From positions 310,001 to 374,000 of the forward strand of contig NZ_CP090960.1 in NCBI RefSeq assembly GCF_021611515.1: a stretch of DNA of 64,000 nucleotides. Reading direction: 5' to 3'. The notes below the pieces were generated by a model. The model saw nothing but the letters and a program-made list of their open reading frames with translations. It ran no database searches and had not been told where the DNA came from. Both the position numbers and the translations under genes were made by a program. The stretch comes from Mariluticola halotolerans (GTDB lineage Bacteria; Pseudomonadota; Alphaproteobacteria; Rhizobiales; Devosiaceae). Positions 49,537 through 58,102 of this stretch are shown in pieces; position 1 is the stretch's first letter, and every line of letters starts with the position of its first letter.

Positions 49537-50426
49537 TTTGACCTCAGAAGACGGAGTTGCGCCACGGTTATGGCGAGGAGCACGATGAAAAGCACCATGG
49601 TTTGCGCTGTGGCGTAGCCCATTTCGTAATCCACAAAGGCTGAGTTGTAGATGTTCAAGACCAAGGGGCGCGTTGCATTCAGCGGCCCGCCTTGCCCATC
49701 AACTGTCATGTTGTAGACCTGGTCGAAGATGCGCAGGAAGCCGATGGACGACACGACCACAAGGAACAGCAGGGTTGGCTTCAACAGGGGCAACGTGATT
49801 TCCCAAAGGATCGTCCAGCGCCCAACACCGTCAATGCGCGCCGCCTCATAATAGGTGTCGGGAATTGCGCGCAGACCCGCGAGAAAGATGATGACCTGAA
49901 ATCCAAGGCCGGCCCAGATTGCCGGTGCGAGGACGGAGGGGAGTGCCTGAGCCATCGAACGAAGGAATGGTTGCTGCGGCAAGCCGACCGTTGACAGAAT
50001 TTGGTTGAAGAGACCGATCGGCACCGGCTCGTAGAACCAGCGCCAGACCCATGCCATCGCCACTGCCGTGGTCAAATAGGGCACGAAATAGAGTGCCCTG
50101 ATGAAACCGTGCATGAGGCGTACCTGATCCAGAAAATAAGCGACAACGAATGACAAAAACAAGCTGACGGGTAAGCCGATCGCCAGATACTCAAACGTGT
50201 TTATAAACACCGTCCAAAACTCGGGATCGGCGAACATGCGGGTATAATTGTCTATTCCCACAAATTCCCGCGGCCCCATGAGGGGACCTTCAGTCAGCGA
50301 AATCCACGCTGATTGCAGCGTTGGCCAGAACCGTACCACCATGAAAAATATTACTGGCACTAGCAGAAATAACCATGCGGTGGCTGCGCGTTTCTGGCTG
50401 ATCGTCATGTTGTCGCGCAATAGCAT
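49533..50426 (-). CDS. Carbohydrate ABC transporter permease (MalF/UgpA type)
   Basis: 297 residues from ATG 50426, with CAGGAGAAGC upstream; ATG 50408 is possible. Six or more helices are visible, with the EAA loop near residues 192-210 (PDTYYEAARIDGVGRWTILW). It pairs with the permease encoded immediately downstream. The binding-protein gene precedes it, separated by a hairpin. Confidence 0.92.
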   Translation of the reverse strand: MLLRDNMTISQKRAATAWLFLLVPVIFFMVVRFWPTLQSAWISLTEGPLMGPREFVGIDNYTRMFADPEFWTVFINTFEYLAIGLPVSLFLSFVVAYFLDQVRLMHGFIRALYFVPYLTTAVAMAWVWRWFYEPVPIGLFNQILSTVGLPQQPFLRSMAQALPSVLAPAIWAGLGFQVIIFLAGLRAIPDTYYEAARIDGVGRWTILWEITLPLLKPTLLFLVVVSSIGFLRIFDQVYNMTVDGQGGPLNATRPLVLNIYNSAFVDYEMGYATAQTMVLFIVLLAITVAQLRLLRSK

Positions 50427-50445
50427 TTGAGCTTCTCCTGGTGGT

Positions 50446-50470
50446 CCGGCGGCGACCTGGCCGCCGCCGG
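50446..50470 (-). terminator. Hairpin downstream of the CUT1 binding-protein gene
   Basis: Perfect 9-bp stem CCGGCGGCG / CGCCGCCGG with a 7-base loop, 7 bases after the binding-protein stop and 19 bases before the permease start. It lacks a T tract and repeats the arrangement seen after dctP and the RbsB-type gene. Confidence 0.7.
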
Positions 50471-50477
50471 CTTGATT

Positions 50478-51734
50478 TTATTCAGCGTAGAAGCTGTCGA
50501 GCAATTTCTGCTCTTCTTCAGCTGCTGCTGCCAGGGAATCCTCTACCGAGACCCCACCGATATTGATCCGGTCGATCATGTCGAGCCAGATCTTGCGCTG
50601 TTCGCTTTCGTTGACGAAGCTTGTTGTCTGGGCCGTCTCAAGGCCGGCAATGAATGGGCCGTAGATCGGGTCGTTGGCATTGCTCTCCGTCAGGGCGACG
50701 GCCGGCTTGGCCGGCAATTCGCCAACCACGTCGAGCCAAAGCTGCATGGATTCATCGGTCGTCAGAAAGGCGAGGAATTTTTCGGCAGCTTCAAGCTTTT
50801 CGCCTTCGACTGCTGCCGAAATGCCATTAACCCAGTAAGACGCATAGTTTGACGTGATGCCATCATGTGAGGGCAGAGGGGCTACCCCCCAATCAAGGCC
50901 TTCCATCTTTTGAACTGCACCGATCCGGAACGAGCCATCGATCAAAATGCCTGCGCGTTGTGCCGCAAAAGAGGCCTGGGATTCGTTCATGAAGCCATAG
51001 TCGGTCGCCTTGTGGGTCATGAACATATCAGTATAGGCATGCAGGGCTTCTGCACCTTCGGGGGTGTTATAAGCTACCTGGGTGCCGTCATCCGAATAGG
51101 GCTGTCCACCAAACTGACGGATGAGAACTTCACGCCACCAATGCGCGTCCTGTGATACTGGGGTTGCCGTGATTCCGGCGACCAGAAGATTGCCTGCATC
51201 ATCGTGTTCAGCAATGGCGGTGGCCGCCTTTACCAGATCCGCGTATGTCGCTGGCGGCGTTTCAGGGTCGAGCCCGGCTTTCTTGAACAGATCCTTGTTG
51301 TAGAACATGGCCAGCGAACGCACAGCGGTGGGCAGGCCCATATAGGCGTCATTCACTTTCATGCGCTCAACGATCGGGAAAAACGTTTCTTCAATTGCCG
51401 AAGGAGAGAATGTGGTTGTTGACAGTGGTTGGACGAGACCTGCCTTGAGATAATCCGGTAGCCAGCCATAATAAAACTGCATCACATCGGGGCCTTCGCC
51501 TGCGGGTACGGCAGCGGCGACCTTGGTGCGGTATTGTGCATAGGGAAAATGCGTATGCTTGACTGTGATGTCGGGGTTTTCCGCCTCGAACTTCTCGATG
51601 AGTTGGTCGATTGCATCGACACGTTCAGCAAAATAGTATTGCCAGTATTCAATCTCGACAGCTGATGCTGAACTGCCAAATATCAATGCGCCAAGCGCAG
51701 TTGCTGCGATAGTTTGAGAGAGTCTACGGATCAT
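50478..51734 (-). CDS. CUT1-type ABC transporter substrate-binding protein
   Basis: 418 residues from ATG 51734, with a signal peptide ending near SASA-VEIEYWQ. Family 1 extracellular solute-binding landmarks: IEKFEAENPDITVKHTHFPY near residue 50, GEGPDVMQFYYGWLPDYLKAG near 80, and a C-terminal NGISAAVEGEKLEAAEKFLAF region near 300. The usual ligands are sugars, glycerol phosphates or related compounds. Here the linked C-N lyase suggests the ligand may be an amino-acid derivative. It follows an MBL-fold gene by 51 bases. Confidence 0.93.
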   Translation of the reverse strand: MIRRLSQTIAATALGALIFGSSASAVEIEYWQYYFAERVDAIDQLIEKFEAENPDITVKHTHFPYAQYRTKVAAAVPAGEGPDVMQFYYGWLPDYLKAGLVQPLSTTTFSPSAIEETFFPIVERMKVNDAYMGLPTAVRSLAMFYNKDLFKKAGLDPETPPATYADLVKAATAIAEHDDAGNLLVAGITATPVSQDAHWWREVLIRQFGGQPYSDDGTQVAYNTPEGAEALHAYTDMFMTHKATDYGFMNESQASFAAQRAGILIDGSFRIGAVQKMEGLDWGVAPLPSHDGITSNYASYWVNGISAAVEGEKLEAAEKFLAFLTTDESMQLWLDVVGELPAKPAVALTESNANDPIYGPFIAGLETAQTTSFVNESEQRKIWLDMIDRINIGGVSVEDSLAAAAEEEQKLLDSFYAE

Positions 51735-51785
51735 GTTTTAGTCTCCAATTTCGCTATCAGGTGCCACTGTTTTTTTGTGGCTGGT

Positions 51786-52631
51786 TTATCGTTGTGGCGT
51801 TTGTTCGGGAATGAACCGCAACCCCTCGCCATGGGGTGCGGCACGGCCAAATTGTAGCTGTGCCCGGAAGTGACCCGCCGCCAGAATCCAGTTCTCGTCG
51901 ACGGCACGTTTCAGAAATTCATGTCGGCTCTTGCGGGCAAGGGCCGGGTCGTGGTCGGCCCTGTGTGACCAATCTGGCTGTTCGATTTGCGCCGGGCAGT
52001 GAAAGACGTCGCCGGTAACGGCCAATGTCATAGAGCCGGTGTTGATCAACACTGATTGGTGCCCGGGTGTATGCCCCGGTGTGGCCAGATATTTGATCCC
52101 GGGCGCAATCTCGGCGCCGTCGGGAAGAAGATCGACTCGTCCGGCCGCGATCAGGGGAGCCATGGTGGCCGCATATGCGGCGCGATGATGTTCACCCATG
52201 CCTGGTGCGCCCTGAGCGAAGAACGCCGCGTCGCGTTCGGGGGCGACATAAGGGGCGTTAGGAAATCTTGAATCGCCGGGGCTGCCTGCCCAGCCAATGT
52301 GATCCATATGCAGGTGTGTGAAGACAACCAGGTCGATGTTTTTCTCACTGACCCCGATCTCGGCCAGTCTGGCAGGCAAGTTCCCGGTGAGGCCGCCCAG
52401 ATACTGGTTTGGGCCCGGGCCGATCCCTGCATCAATCAGGATGTTCATGCCGTTAAGTTGTGCCAGGAAGCAGCCGAGGTTGGGGCTGAACTGTCCCTGA
52501 GCGTCGAGGCCTGAACAGGAAACGCTTTGCCATGCCGCCGGCGCAATGGCCGGAAACGACCATGTGGGTGACACTGATGCCGGAACGGCATCCACCAGCG
52601 GCCATAGTTGAGCGTTGTTGGTCAGTTGCAT
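51786..52631 (-). CDS. MBL-fold metallo-hydrolase
   Basis: 281 residues from ATG 52631. The metallo-beta-lactamase motif VVFTHLHMDHIGW is near residue 104, with other His in TPGHTPGHQSV near 190 and in AAGHFRAQ near 255. This gives the classic HxHxDH two-metal site. Related proteins hydrolyse lactones, thioesters or esters (N-acyl homoserine lactonase-like). It is the first gene of the minus-strand CUT1 operon, so it probably opens a lactone or ester of the imported compound. Confidence 0.91.
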   Translation of the reverse strand: MQLTNNAQLWPLVDAVPASVSPTWSFPAIAPAAWQSVSCSGLDAQGQFSPNLGCFLAQLNGMNILIDAGIGPGPNQYLGGLTGNLPARLAEIGVSEKNIDLVVFTHLHMDHIGWAGSPGDSRFPNAPYVAPERDAAFFAQGAPGMGEHHRAAYAATMAPLIAAGRVDLLPDGAEIAPGIKYLATPGHTPGHQSVLINTGSMTLAVTGDVFHCPAQIEQPDWSHRADHDPALARKSRHEFLKRAVDENWILAAGHFRAQLQFGRAAPHGEGLRFIPEQTPQR

Positions 52632-52966
52632 TCAAAACCCGAATTTAATTTGTTCTGATATGGAACTAAAGCGTGTGTTGTGATCTTCTGTCAATCCGTC
52701 TGAGTGGTAAATTGTCAGATTTGTGACTGATTTAATTCCATAGGCTTTCGAATGGTCGGTCAGCCACCAGTTCGATCGGACGGTAAAGGTTGTGAGTTTT
52801 GTGTATGCCGGCTTGGTGGAGAAGTCCAAATTGCCGTTCGAAATCTTGATTCCGGTGTGGCTGTCATTTTGCGTTCGCCTGCTTAAGCGGCGGCTTCCCG
52901 CGGGCACTCGCTCAGCTTCACTGCGGTTGATACCAGCCTTTGGTGGGGTGCGGCTTTCTTTAAATC
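52632..52966. other. Intergenic region between MBL and ArsR genes, upstream part
   Basis: This is most of a 385-base divergent gap. A 135-codon minus-strand frame covers it, but it has odd composition and no family features, so it is not called. Apart from the arsR promoter region at 52967-52996, I see no convincing element in it. Confidence 0.5.
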
Positions 52967-52996
52967 TTGACATGCAGGTAAATGCCTGCTTATTTA
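52967..52996 (+). promoter_or_regulatory. arsR promoter with overlapping inverted repeat
   Basis: TTGACA at 52967-52972 and TATTTA at 52991-52996 are spaced by 18 bases. The spacer contains GCAGG-TAAATG-CCTGC (52974-52989), a natural site for the ArsR-type repressor encoded 20 bases further on. Confidence 0.6.
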
Positions 52997-53016
52997 GTGA
53001 CGAATGAGAGATAGCA

Positions 53017-53331
53017 ATGGATTTTGACAAGGTCTTCAAAGCGCTGGCGGATCCGAGCCGTCGAAAACTGCTCGATCTGCTTTACGAGCAAAATGGCCAG
53101 ACCCTGGGGCAGCTTTGCGAGCATCTGGAAATGGCACGGCAATCAGCGACGCAGCATCTGGGGATTCTGGAGGATGCGAACCTGATCAGCACCGTGAAGC
53201 GCGGTCGGGAGAAGTTGCATTTTCTCAATCCAGTCCCGCTCCAGGATATCTATGAGCGCTGGGTGCGGAAATTTGAAAGCCAGCGGCTCAAATTGTTGCA
53301 TGACTTGAAGAGCGAACTCGAAGGAGAGTGA
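53017..53331 (+). CDS. ArsR-family transcriptional regulator
   Basis: 104 residues from ATG 53017, with GAGAGATAGCA upstream. The compact HTH protein has KALADPSRRKLLDLLYEQNG near residue 9 and EHLEMARQSATQHLGILEDA near 37. The metal-binding CxC of classic ArsR is absent; this is the non-metal form that often precedes SRPBCC genes. It likely represses its own cassette through the inverted repeat at 52974-52989. Confidence 0.92.
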   Translation: MDFDKVFKALADPSRRKLLDLLYEQNGQTLGQLCEHLEMARQSATQHLGILEDANLISTVKRGREKLHFLNPVPLQDIYERWVRKFESQRLKLLHDLKSELEGE

Positions 53332-53333
53332 TC

Positions 53334-53798
53334 GTGCCTGAAGAAAAAACCAGTTTTGTTTATGTGACTTATATTGCTGCATCGCCGCAAAAGGTGTTCG
53401 AGGCAATAACCAGGCCGGAACTTGCCCGCCGCTATTGGGGACACGAGAACGTTTCTGAATGGACGCCCGGCTCGAAATGGGAACATGTGCGGACCAATGA
53501 CGAGCGGACGGTCGAGCTTGTTGGTGAAGTCGTTGAAATTACGCCACCGTCACGCCTGGTGATGACCTGGGCCAATGCGTCGCAAGCCGATGACCCGAGT
53601 GCCTATAGCCGCGTGACATTCGAAATCGTGGAATATGACGACATGGTTCGGCTAACCGTCAGCCATGACGATTTGATCGCTGGCAGTGGCATGGCCAACG
53701 GTGTCAGCAAGGGTTGGCCAACTGTTCTTTCCAGCTTGAAGTCTTTCCTCGAAACCGGCCGTGGGCTCGACATATTCGCCAAGCCCAAGACGGCCTGA
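53334..53798 (+). CDS. SRPBCC/AHSA1-type protein, first copy
   Basis: 154 residues from GTG 53334, preferred because AAGGAG lies 7 bases upstream; GTG 53328, overlapping the arsR stop, is possible. The START/Bet v1-like fold is recognised from YIAASPQKVFEAITRPELARR near residue 10, the WTPGSKWEH segment near 39 and the final helix WPTVLSSLKSFLETG near 130. Such proteins bind hydrophobic ligands and pair with ArsR regulators. Confidence 0.88.
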   Translation: MPEEKTSFVYVTYIAASPQKVFEAITRPELARRYWGHENVSEWTPGSKWEHVRTNDERTVELVGEVVEITPPSRLVMTWANASQADDPSAYSRVTFEIVEYDDMVRLTVSHDDLIAGSGMANGVSKGWPTVLSSLKSFLETGRGLDIFAKPKTA

Positions 53799-53833
53799 TC
53801 GACGACCTTTCAGCCCCTTAAAAGGATAAGGCC

Positions 53834-54250
53834 ATGCCCAGGAGCTACAAGGGTGGATGCGCGTGTGGCGCGATCCGATATGAAACGAATAGCGAACCGG
53901 TTTTCCAGAACCATTGCCAGTGTCTGGACTGTCAGAAGCGCAGTGGCACAGGCCACGGCTCCTATCTGACTTTTGCAAACCGGCATCAGATGCACATTAC
54001 AGGTGAGGCATCGACATGGCGGGTTGCGGGAGATACCGGAAACGAAAAGATCCACGCCTTTTGTCCCAATTGTGGAACGCCAGTCTATCTCGCTTTCGCT
54101 GCGATGCCGGATCTGATCGCGATACATGCAACCAGTCTGGATGATCCGGGTCAGTTCAGTCCACAGGCACTTACCTATAGCTATCGCGGCCATGCCTGGG
54201 ATGCGATCGACCAGTCGTTGAAAATTCACGAGAGAATGCCGGCCGGCTAG
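53834..54250 (+). CDS. GFA-family protein (glutathione-dependent formaldehyde-activating-like)
   Basis: 138 residues from ATG 53834, with AAAAGGATAAGGCC upstream. Zinc-binding cysteines are clear: GGCACGAIRYE near residue 9, CQCLDCQKRSG near 30 and FCPNCGTPVYL near 77. The GFA/Mss4-like fold is abundant and its members are mostly of unknown role; few truly act on formaldehyde. It sits between the two SRPBCC genes. Confidence 0.9.
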   Translation: MPRSYKGGCACGAIRYETNSEPVFQNHCQCLDCQKRSGTGHGSYLTFANRHQMHITGEASTWRVAGDTGNEKIHAFCPNCGTPVYLAFAAMPDLIAIHATSLDDPGQFSPQALTYSYRGHAWDAIDQSLKIHERMPAG

Positions 54251-54290
54251 ACGCAATACCGGTATCTGTAATCAATACATTTAGAGGATA

Positions 54291-54752
54291 ATGATCATGA
54301 CTGAAGTGAAAGATTTCACCACTTCTTTTGTTGTCGACGCAGGTCCTGATGTGGTCTTTGCGGCGATCTGTAAGCCGCGCGCATGGTGGAGTGGTGCACA
54401 TGAGGGTGTGCCCGGCAAGCTTGGCGATGTTTTTGCCTATCGTTACCACGACATGCACTACTCCAGGCAGGAAGTGACAGAGTTTGTGCCCGGCAAGCGC
54501 GTGGCCTGGTTTGTACTTGAAGGCCAACTCAACTTCATCGAAGACAAGAATGAGTGGACGGGTACCACCATGACGTTTGATATCGAAACCAAGGCTGGCA
54601 AGACCGAGGTGAAGTTCACGCATGTTGGGCTCAAGCCGGCGGTGGAGTGCTATGATACCTGTTCGGATGCCTGGACTGCCCTGATCCAAGGTAGCCTGCG
54701 CGAATATATCGAGACCGGCAAGACCGATATGCTGGAACTTGAAACTCTTTAG
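54291..54752 (+). CDS. SRPBCC/AHSA1-type protein, second copy
   Basis: 153 residues from ATG 54291, with TAGAGGATA close upstream; ATG 54297 is an alternative. START-like features include DFTTSFVVDAGPDVVFAAI near residue 6 and the C-terminal helix DTCSDAWTALIQGSLREYIE near 125. It is diverged from the first copy. It ends the ArsR cassette, and a strong terminator follows. Confidence 0.87.
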   Translation: MIMTEVKDFTTSFVVDAGPDVVFAAICKPRAWWSGAHEGVPGKLGDVFAYRYHDMHYSRQEVTEFVPGKRVAWFVLEGQLNFIEDKNEWTGTTMTFDIETKAGKTEVKFTHVGLKPAVECYDTCSDAWTALIQGSLREYIETGKTDMLELETL

Positions 54753-54783
54753 TGTTCAGGACTGATGTTTATTTTGCCTGATC

Positions 54784-54810
54784 AGCACGGCCCGCGCTTC
54801 GGGCCGTGCT
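54784..54810 (+). terminator. Terminator after the ArsR-SRPBCC cassette
   Basis: Perfect 10-bp stem AGCACGGCCC / GGGCCGTGCT with a 7-base loop, 31 bases after the SRPBCC stop, followed by TGTAAATGTT. Confidence 0.7.
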
Positions 54811-54968
54811 TGTAAATGTTGTTAGAGCGCCCCAGCTCATCGCTATTTCAATAATGAAAGCCCTATTACAGCCATGTTGGCTGGCAAAGCTGCGCGCTTG
54901 TGCTCAAGTGCGGCCAAAGATCATTCGATCGGGTGAGATAGAGCCAATTGCTGGAAGGGATATATATT

Positions 54969-55958
54969 ATGACTTCAACCATGACGATCTGGACTGGCAA
55001 GTCTGTGCCGCGGGTGGGGCTTGGTTGCTGGGCGATTGGCGGCACGACCAGCAGTGATGGTCCTTCAACATCCTATGGCGCGGTGGACGATGCTACATCC
55101 CGCGCGGCGCTTCGGCTTGGCTATGAGCTTGGCGCGCGGGTTTTTGATACGGCTATCGGTTATGGTGCCGGCCATTCCGAGATCCTTATCGGCGAGGAGA
55201 TCTCGCGTTATGACGATGCAGTGATTGTTACGAAGTTCGGCTATGAGGTTGATGTTGAGAACAATCGCAATGGTCCTGAAAACGTTGATCCGGCCCATAT
55301 CCGCGCCTCGCTGGATGGCAGCCGGAAGCGCCTCAAGCGTGACCGGATCGATCTTGCGCTGCTGCATCTCAATACCATGGATCCAGATCTTGCGCCCCAG
55401 GTATTCGATACGCTTGAAGAGCTGGTGCAAGAGGGCAAGCTTGCTGCCTATGGCTGGAGTACCGATTTTATTCCCCAGGCCCAGTCTGCGGCTGATTATC
55501 CGCATTTTGTCGCCTTCGAGAATGATTACAATGTTTTCACCCCGGCGACTGAGCTGATGGCGTTCGCGCAACGCAAAGGCAAGATTTCGATTTCCCGTCT
55601 GCCTCTCGCCATGGGGTTGCTCACCGGCAAGTATGCAGCTGACACCCGGCTTTCCACTGATGATGTGAGGGCGCAGGCTTTTCCATGGCTGCGGTTTTTC
55701 AGGGATGGAAAGCCCGATGCGGCTTATCTCAAGCGCCTCGGTGCGTTGCGTGATCTGCTTCAGTCAGATGGCCGCACTTTGGCGCAAGGGGCACTCGGCT
55801 GGATCCTTGCCCGCTCGGGTCTTGCCTTGCCTGTTCCCGGTTTCAAGAATGAAGCGCAGGTGCGTGACAATCTGGGTGCCAATGAGAAGGGCCCTCTCAG
55901 TGAGAGCACAATGGCCGAGATTGATGCAGTACTGTCAGGCTTTGCTGAAGACGTCTGA
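54969..55958 (+). CDS. Aldo/keto reductase
   Basis: 329 residues from ATG 54969, with GGAAGGGA upstream; an ATG at 54948 is also in frame. AKR catalytic pattern: VFDTAIGYGAGHSEILIGE near residue 60 (Asp, Tyr), VIVTKFGYEVD near 86 (Lys) and LALLHLNTMDP near 127 (His). The C-terminal ILARSGLALPVPGFKNEAQVRDNL segment binds NADPH. It resembles the D-threo-aldose/pyridoxal-type oxidoreductase group. It is not clearly part of the SOS operon that follows. Confidence 0.92.
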   Translation: MTSTMTIWTGKSVPRVGLGCWAIGGTTSSDGPSTSYGAVDDATSRAALRLGYELGARVFDTAIGYGAGHSEILIGEEISRYDDAVIVTKFGYEVDVENNRNGPENVDPAHIRASLDGSRKRLKRDRIDLALLHLNTMDPDLAPQVFDTLEELVQEGKLAAYGWSTDFIPQAQSAADYPHFVAFENDYNVFTPATELMAFAQRKGKISISRLPLAMGLLTGKYAADTRLSTDDVRAQAFPWLRFFRDGKPDAAYLKRLGALRDLLQSDGRTLAQGALGWILARSGLALPVPGFKNEAQVRDNLGANEKGPLSESTMAEIDAVLSGFAEDV

Positions 55959-56008
55959 ACAGCTACGGGGTTTGTGAAGCCATACATCCGCGCGTCCACA
56001 TATTCGCC

Positions 56009-56038
56009 TTGACTTATAAAACGGGCGGATCTTATGTT
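56009..56038 (+). promoter_or_regulatory. Predicted imuA promoter
   Basis: TTGACT at 56009-56014 and TATGTT at 56033-56038 are spaced by 18 bases. The LexA box begins within the -10 element, so LexA would occlude RNA polymerase. Confidence 0.5.
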
Positions 56039-56050
56039 CGTTCTTTGTTC
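56036..56050 (+). promoter_or_regulatory. LexA box (alphaproteobacterial type)
   Basis: GTTCGTTCTTTGTTC is a perfect GTTC-N7-GTTC direct repeat, the known LexA site of alphaproteobacteria. It ends two bases before the imuA ATG at 56053. It implies SOS induction of the imuA-imuB-dnaE2 operon. Confidence 0.9.
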
Positions 56051-56052
56051 TT

Positions 56053-56652
56053 ATGGTGATGATGTCTTTATCGACCCAGTTTCCGGCCCTTAAAAACTGC
56101 CGGGCCCACGAAGTATGTGGGCCCGCCGCTTTGCCATTTGCATTGGCGATGGCAGCACGTGTTGCCGGGGCGGTAATGTTTGTCGATGCCCTGCATGAGC
56201 GGGATCAGATTTATCCTTTTGGGGCAGGTCGCTTCGTGGATATGGCGCGGGTGCTGAGCGTACGCGGCACATCGCAAGATGACATTTTATGGATTGCAGA
56301 AGAGGCTTTGCGCTCGGGATGTGTCCCGGTGGTGATCGCGCATATCACAAAGGAAATTTCATTGACGGCAGGCCGCAGGCTTCAGCTTGCTGCTGAGGTG
56401 GGCAAGTCGCTTGGCTTGTTTATCGTGCCCGAAGGTATGGGCTCAAACGCGGCAGAGACGCGATGGTATTGTCAGGCGGCGAGGGCGCAGGTGACTGCGC
56501 AATTGGATTCGACTTTATTCCAGTGGACATGTAATAAGAACAAAACAGGAACAATTGGAAGCTGGATGGTTCGTTGGAATGAAACAACGCGTCATATCGA
56601 TTGTCTTTCCAAGGCTGGCGACAGATCGCTATCTCAGGCGGCGGCCAGTTGA
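56053..56652 (+). CDS. imuA: ImuA-like protein of the SOS mutagenesis operon
   Basis: 199 residues from ATG 56053; ATGs at 56059 and 56062 are alternatives. It has the short ImuA form with a RecA/SulA-like core (LPFALAMAARVAGAVMFVDA near residue 27, CVPVVIAHI near 96) and no P-loop. In ImuA/ImuB/DnaE2 cassettes it is an accessory for translesion synthesis. It lies directly behind a LexA box with almost no leader. It overlaps imuB by 74 bases. Confidence 0.85.
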   Translation: MVMMSLSTQFPALKNCRAHEVCGPAALPFALAMAARVAGAVMFVDALHERDQIYPFGAGRFVDMARVLSVRGTSQDDILWIAEEALRSGCVPVVIAHITKEISLTAGRRLQLAAEVGKSLGLFIVPEGMGSNAAETRWYCQAARAQVTAQLDSTLFQWTCNKNKTGTIGSWMVRWNETTRHIDCLSKAGDRSLSQAAAS

Positions 56653-58102
56653 AAGGCCGTTTGTGCTCACGCATTTCGAGAAGAATGTACAACGCATTTA
56701 TTGCCTGAACGAACGAGCGGAGCGGGCCGGATTAAGACGGGAGATGAGCTTCACGGATGCTCGTACGCTTTGTGCCGACCTGGTCAGTGATCTGGCTGAT
56801 CCTTTGAGTGATCATAAATTTCTCAATGCCCTGATGCGTTGGGCCGAGCGCTATTGCCCAGTCGTATCGTGTGATGACGCGAATGGATTGCTGCTTGATA
56901 TTACAGGGGCGGCTCATTTGTTTGGTGGTGAAGAGGAACTGGTGTGTGACCTGCTTTCCCGGTTGGGCCGGGCAGGCTTATCGGCACGGCTGGGGCTTGC
57001 TGACACGGTTGGTGCAGCCTGGGCTGTGGCGCGGTTCGCATCTGAGACGCATAAAAATTATGGCGACCGGCAAACTGGAATAGTCATTGAATCATCCGAC
57101 ACTTCTCCGGCCCTCGCAAAATTGCCGGTCGCGGCCCTCAGAATTGATGCCAAAACCAGTAACACTCTACGGCGCCTGGGACTTTCCACTATCCATGATT
57201 TGCAACAGATCCCTCGTGCCACACTGTCGCGCCGTTTTGGCAAAACCTTGCTGACCCAGCTTGATCTCGCTTGGGGGCATGCCATGGAGCCGGTCAGACA
57301 ACAACGCACCGAGTTGCGTTTTGCGGCGCGCATCAATTTGCCAGAACCGATCGGACTTACTGATGATGTTTTAGGCATTGCCGGAAAACTGATGCAGCAA
57401 ATCTGTAAAAGGCTTGAAGCCGCACACAAGGGCGCCCGGCGACTGCGCCTGACGGCGCAACGGGTCGACAGTACTCATGAGGTTGCTGAAATCGGCCTGG
57501 CGCGCGCCATGCGCGATCCGGAGCGTATGACGCGTTTGTTTTCACGTGCGGTGGATACCATGAATGCGGGGTTCGGGATTGAACGGGTGTGGCTGGAAGC
57601 CATTGAAACCGAACCGCTCAGTTTTACCCAAAAAAGTCATCTCGATAAAAAGGAAAAGGAAAGCGCAGCATTAGCTGACCTGATTTCCAGAATTGGCAAC
57701 CGGGTTGGATTTGATCAGGTGCAGCGATTTTTGCCGGTTCAAAGCCACATTCCGGAGAAGAGTTTTACGGTTGTGGCAGCTGCTTATAGTGAACCTGCCC
57801 ATCATTGGCCGGTATCAAACCAGCGCCCTCTCATTATTTTTGCCCCAGAGCCAATCGCCGCACATGGCGCGGAACCGCCCAAGGCCTTTCGCTGGCGTAA
57901 TGTGCGGCTCAAGGTTGTGGGGGCTGAAGGGCCAGAGCGCATCCAGCCTGAATGGTGGCTGGATGACCCTGACTGGCGTTCGGGCTTGCGTGATTATTGG
58001 CGGGTTCAAACCCATGAGGGGCGACGCTTGTGGCTTTTCCATACCCCGCAGGTTGCAGCAAGCCACATTTCAACATGGTTCGTGCATGGGGAATTCGCCT
58101 GA
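56579..58102 (+). CDS. imuB: ImuB-like Y-family polymerase homologue
   Basis: 507 residues from ATG 56579 (MKQRVISIVFPRLATDR); TTG 56555 is an alternative. The Y-family fold is recognisable (SCDDANGLLLDITGAAHLFGG near residue 98, a helix-hairpin-helix near 195), but the acidic residues that form the polymerase active site are missing, as is normal for ImuB. It bridges DnaE2 and the sliding clamp. It begins within imuA and overlaps the dnaE2 start (TGATG). Confidence 0.93.
   Translation: MKQRVISIVFPRLATDRYLRRRPVERPFVLTHFEKNVQRIYCLNERAERAGLRREMSFTDARTLCADLVSDLADPLSDHKFLNALMRWAERYCPVVSCDDANGLLLDITGAAHLFGGEEELVCDLLSRLGRAGLSARLGLADTVGAAWAVARFASETHKNYGDRQTGIVIESSDTSPALAKLPVAALRIDAKTSNTLRRLGLSTIHDLQQIPRATLSRRFGKTLLTQLDLAWGHAMEPVRQQRTELRFAARINLPEPIGLTDDVLGIAGKLMQQICKRLEAAHKGARRLRLTAQRVDSTHEVAEIGLARAMRDPERMTRLFSRAVDTMNAGFGIERVWLEAIETEPLSFTQKSHLDKKEKESAALADLISRIGNRVGFDQVQRFLPVQSHIPEKSFTVVAAAYSEPAHHWPVSNQRPLIIFAPEPIAAHGAEPPKAFRWRNVRLKVVGAEGPERIQPEWWLDDPDWRSGLRDYWRVQTHEGRRLWLFHTPQVAASHISTWFVHGEFA

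Noticed and set aside
52731-52750. IclR-like ATTCCA...TCGAAT in the MBL-arsR gap
   Set aside because: The spacer is 7 instead of 5 bases and it is far from the regulon genes.
52632-53039. 135-codon minus-strand frame in the MBL-arsR gap
   Set aside because: It overlaps the arsR start and promoter, has low-complexity polar composition, and lacks a ribosome site and family features.
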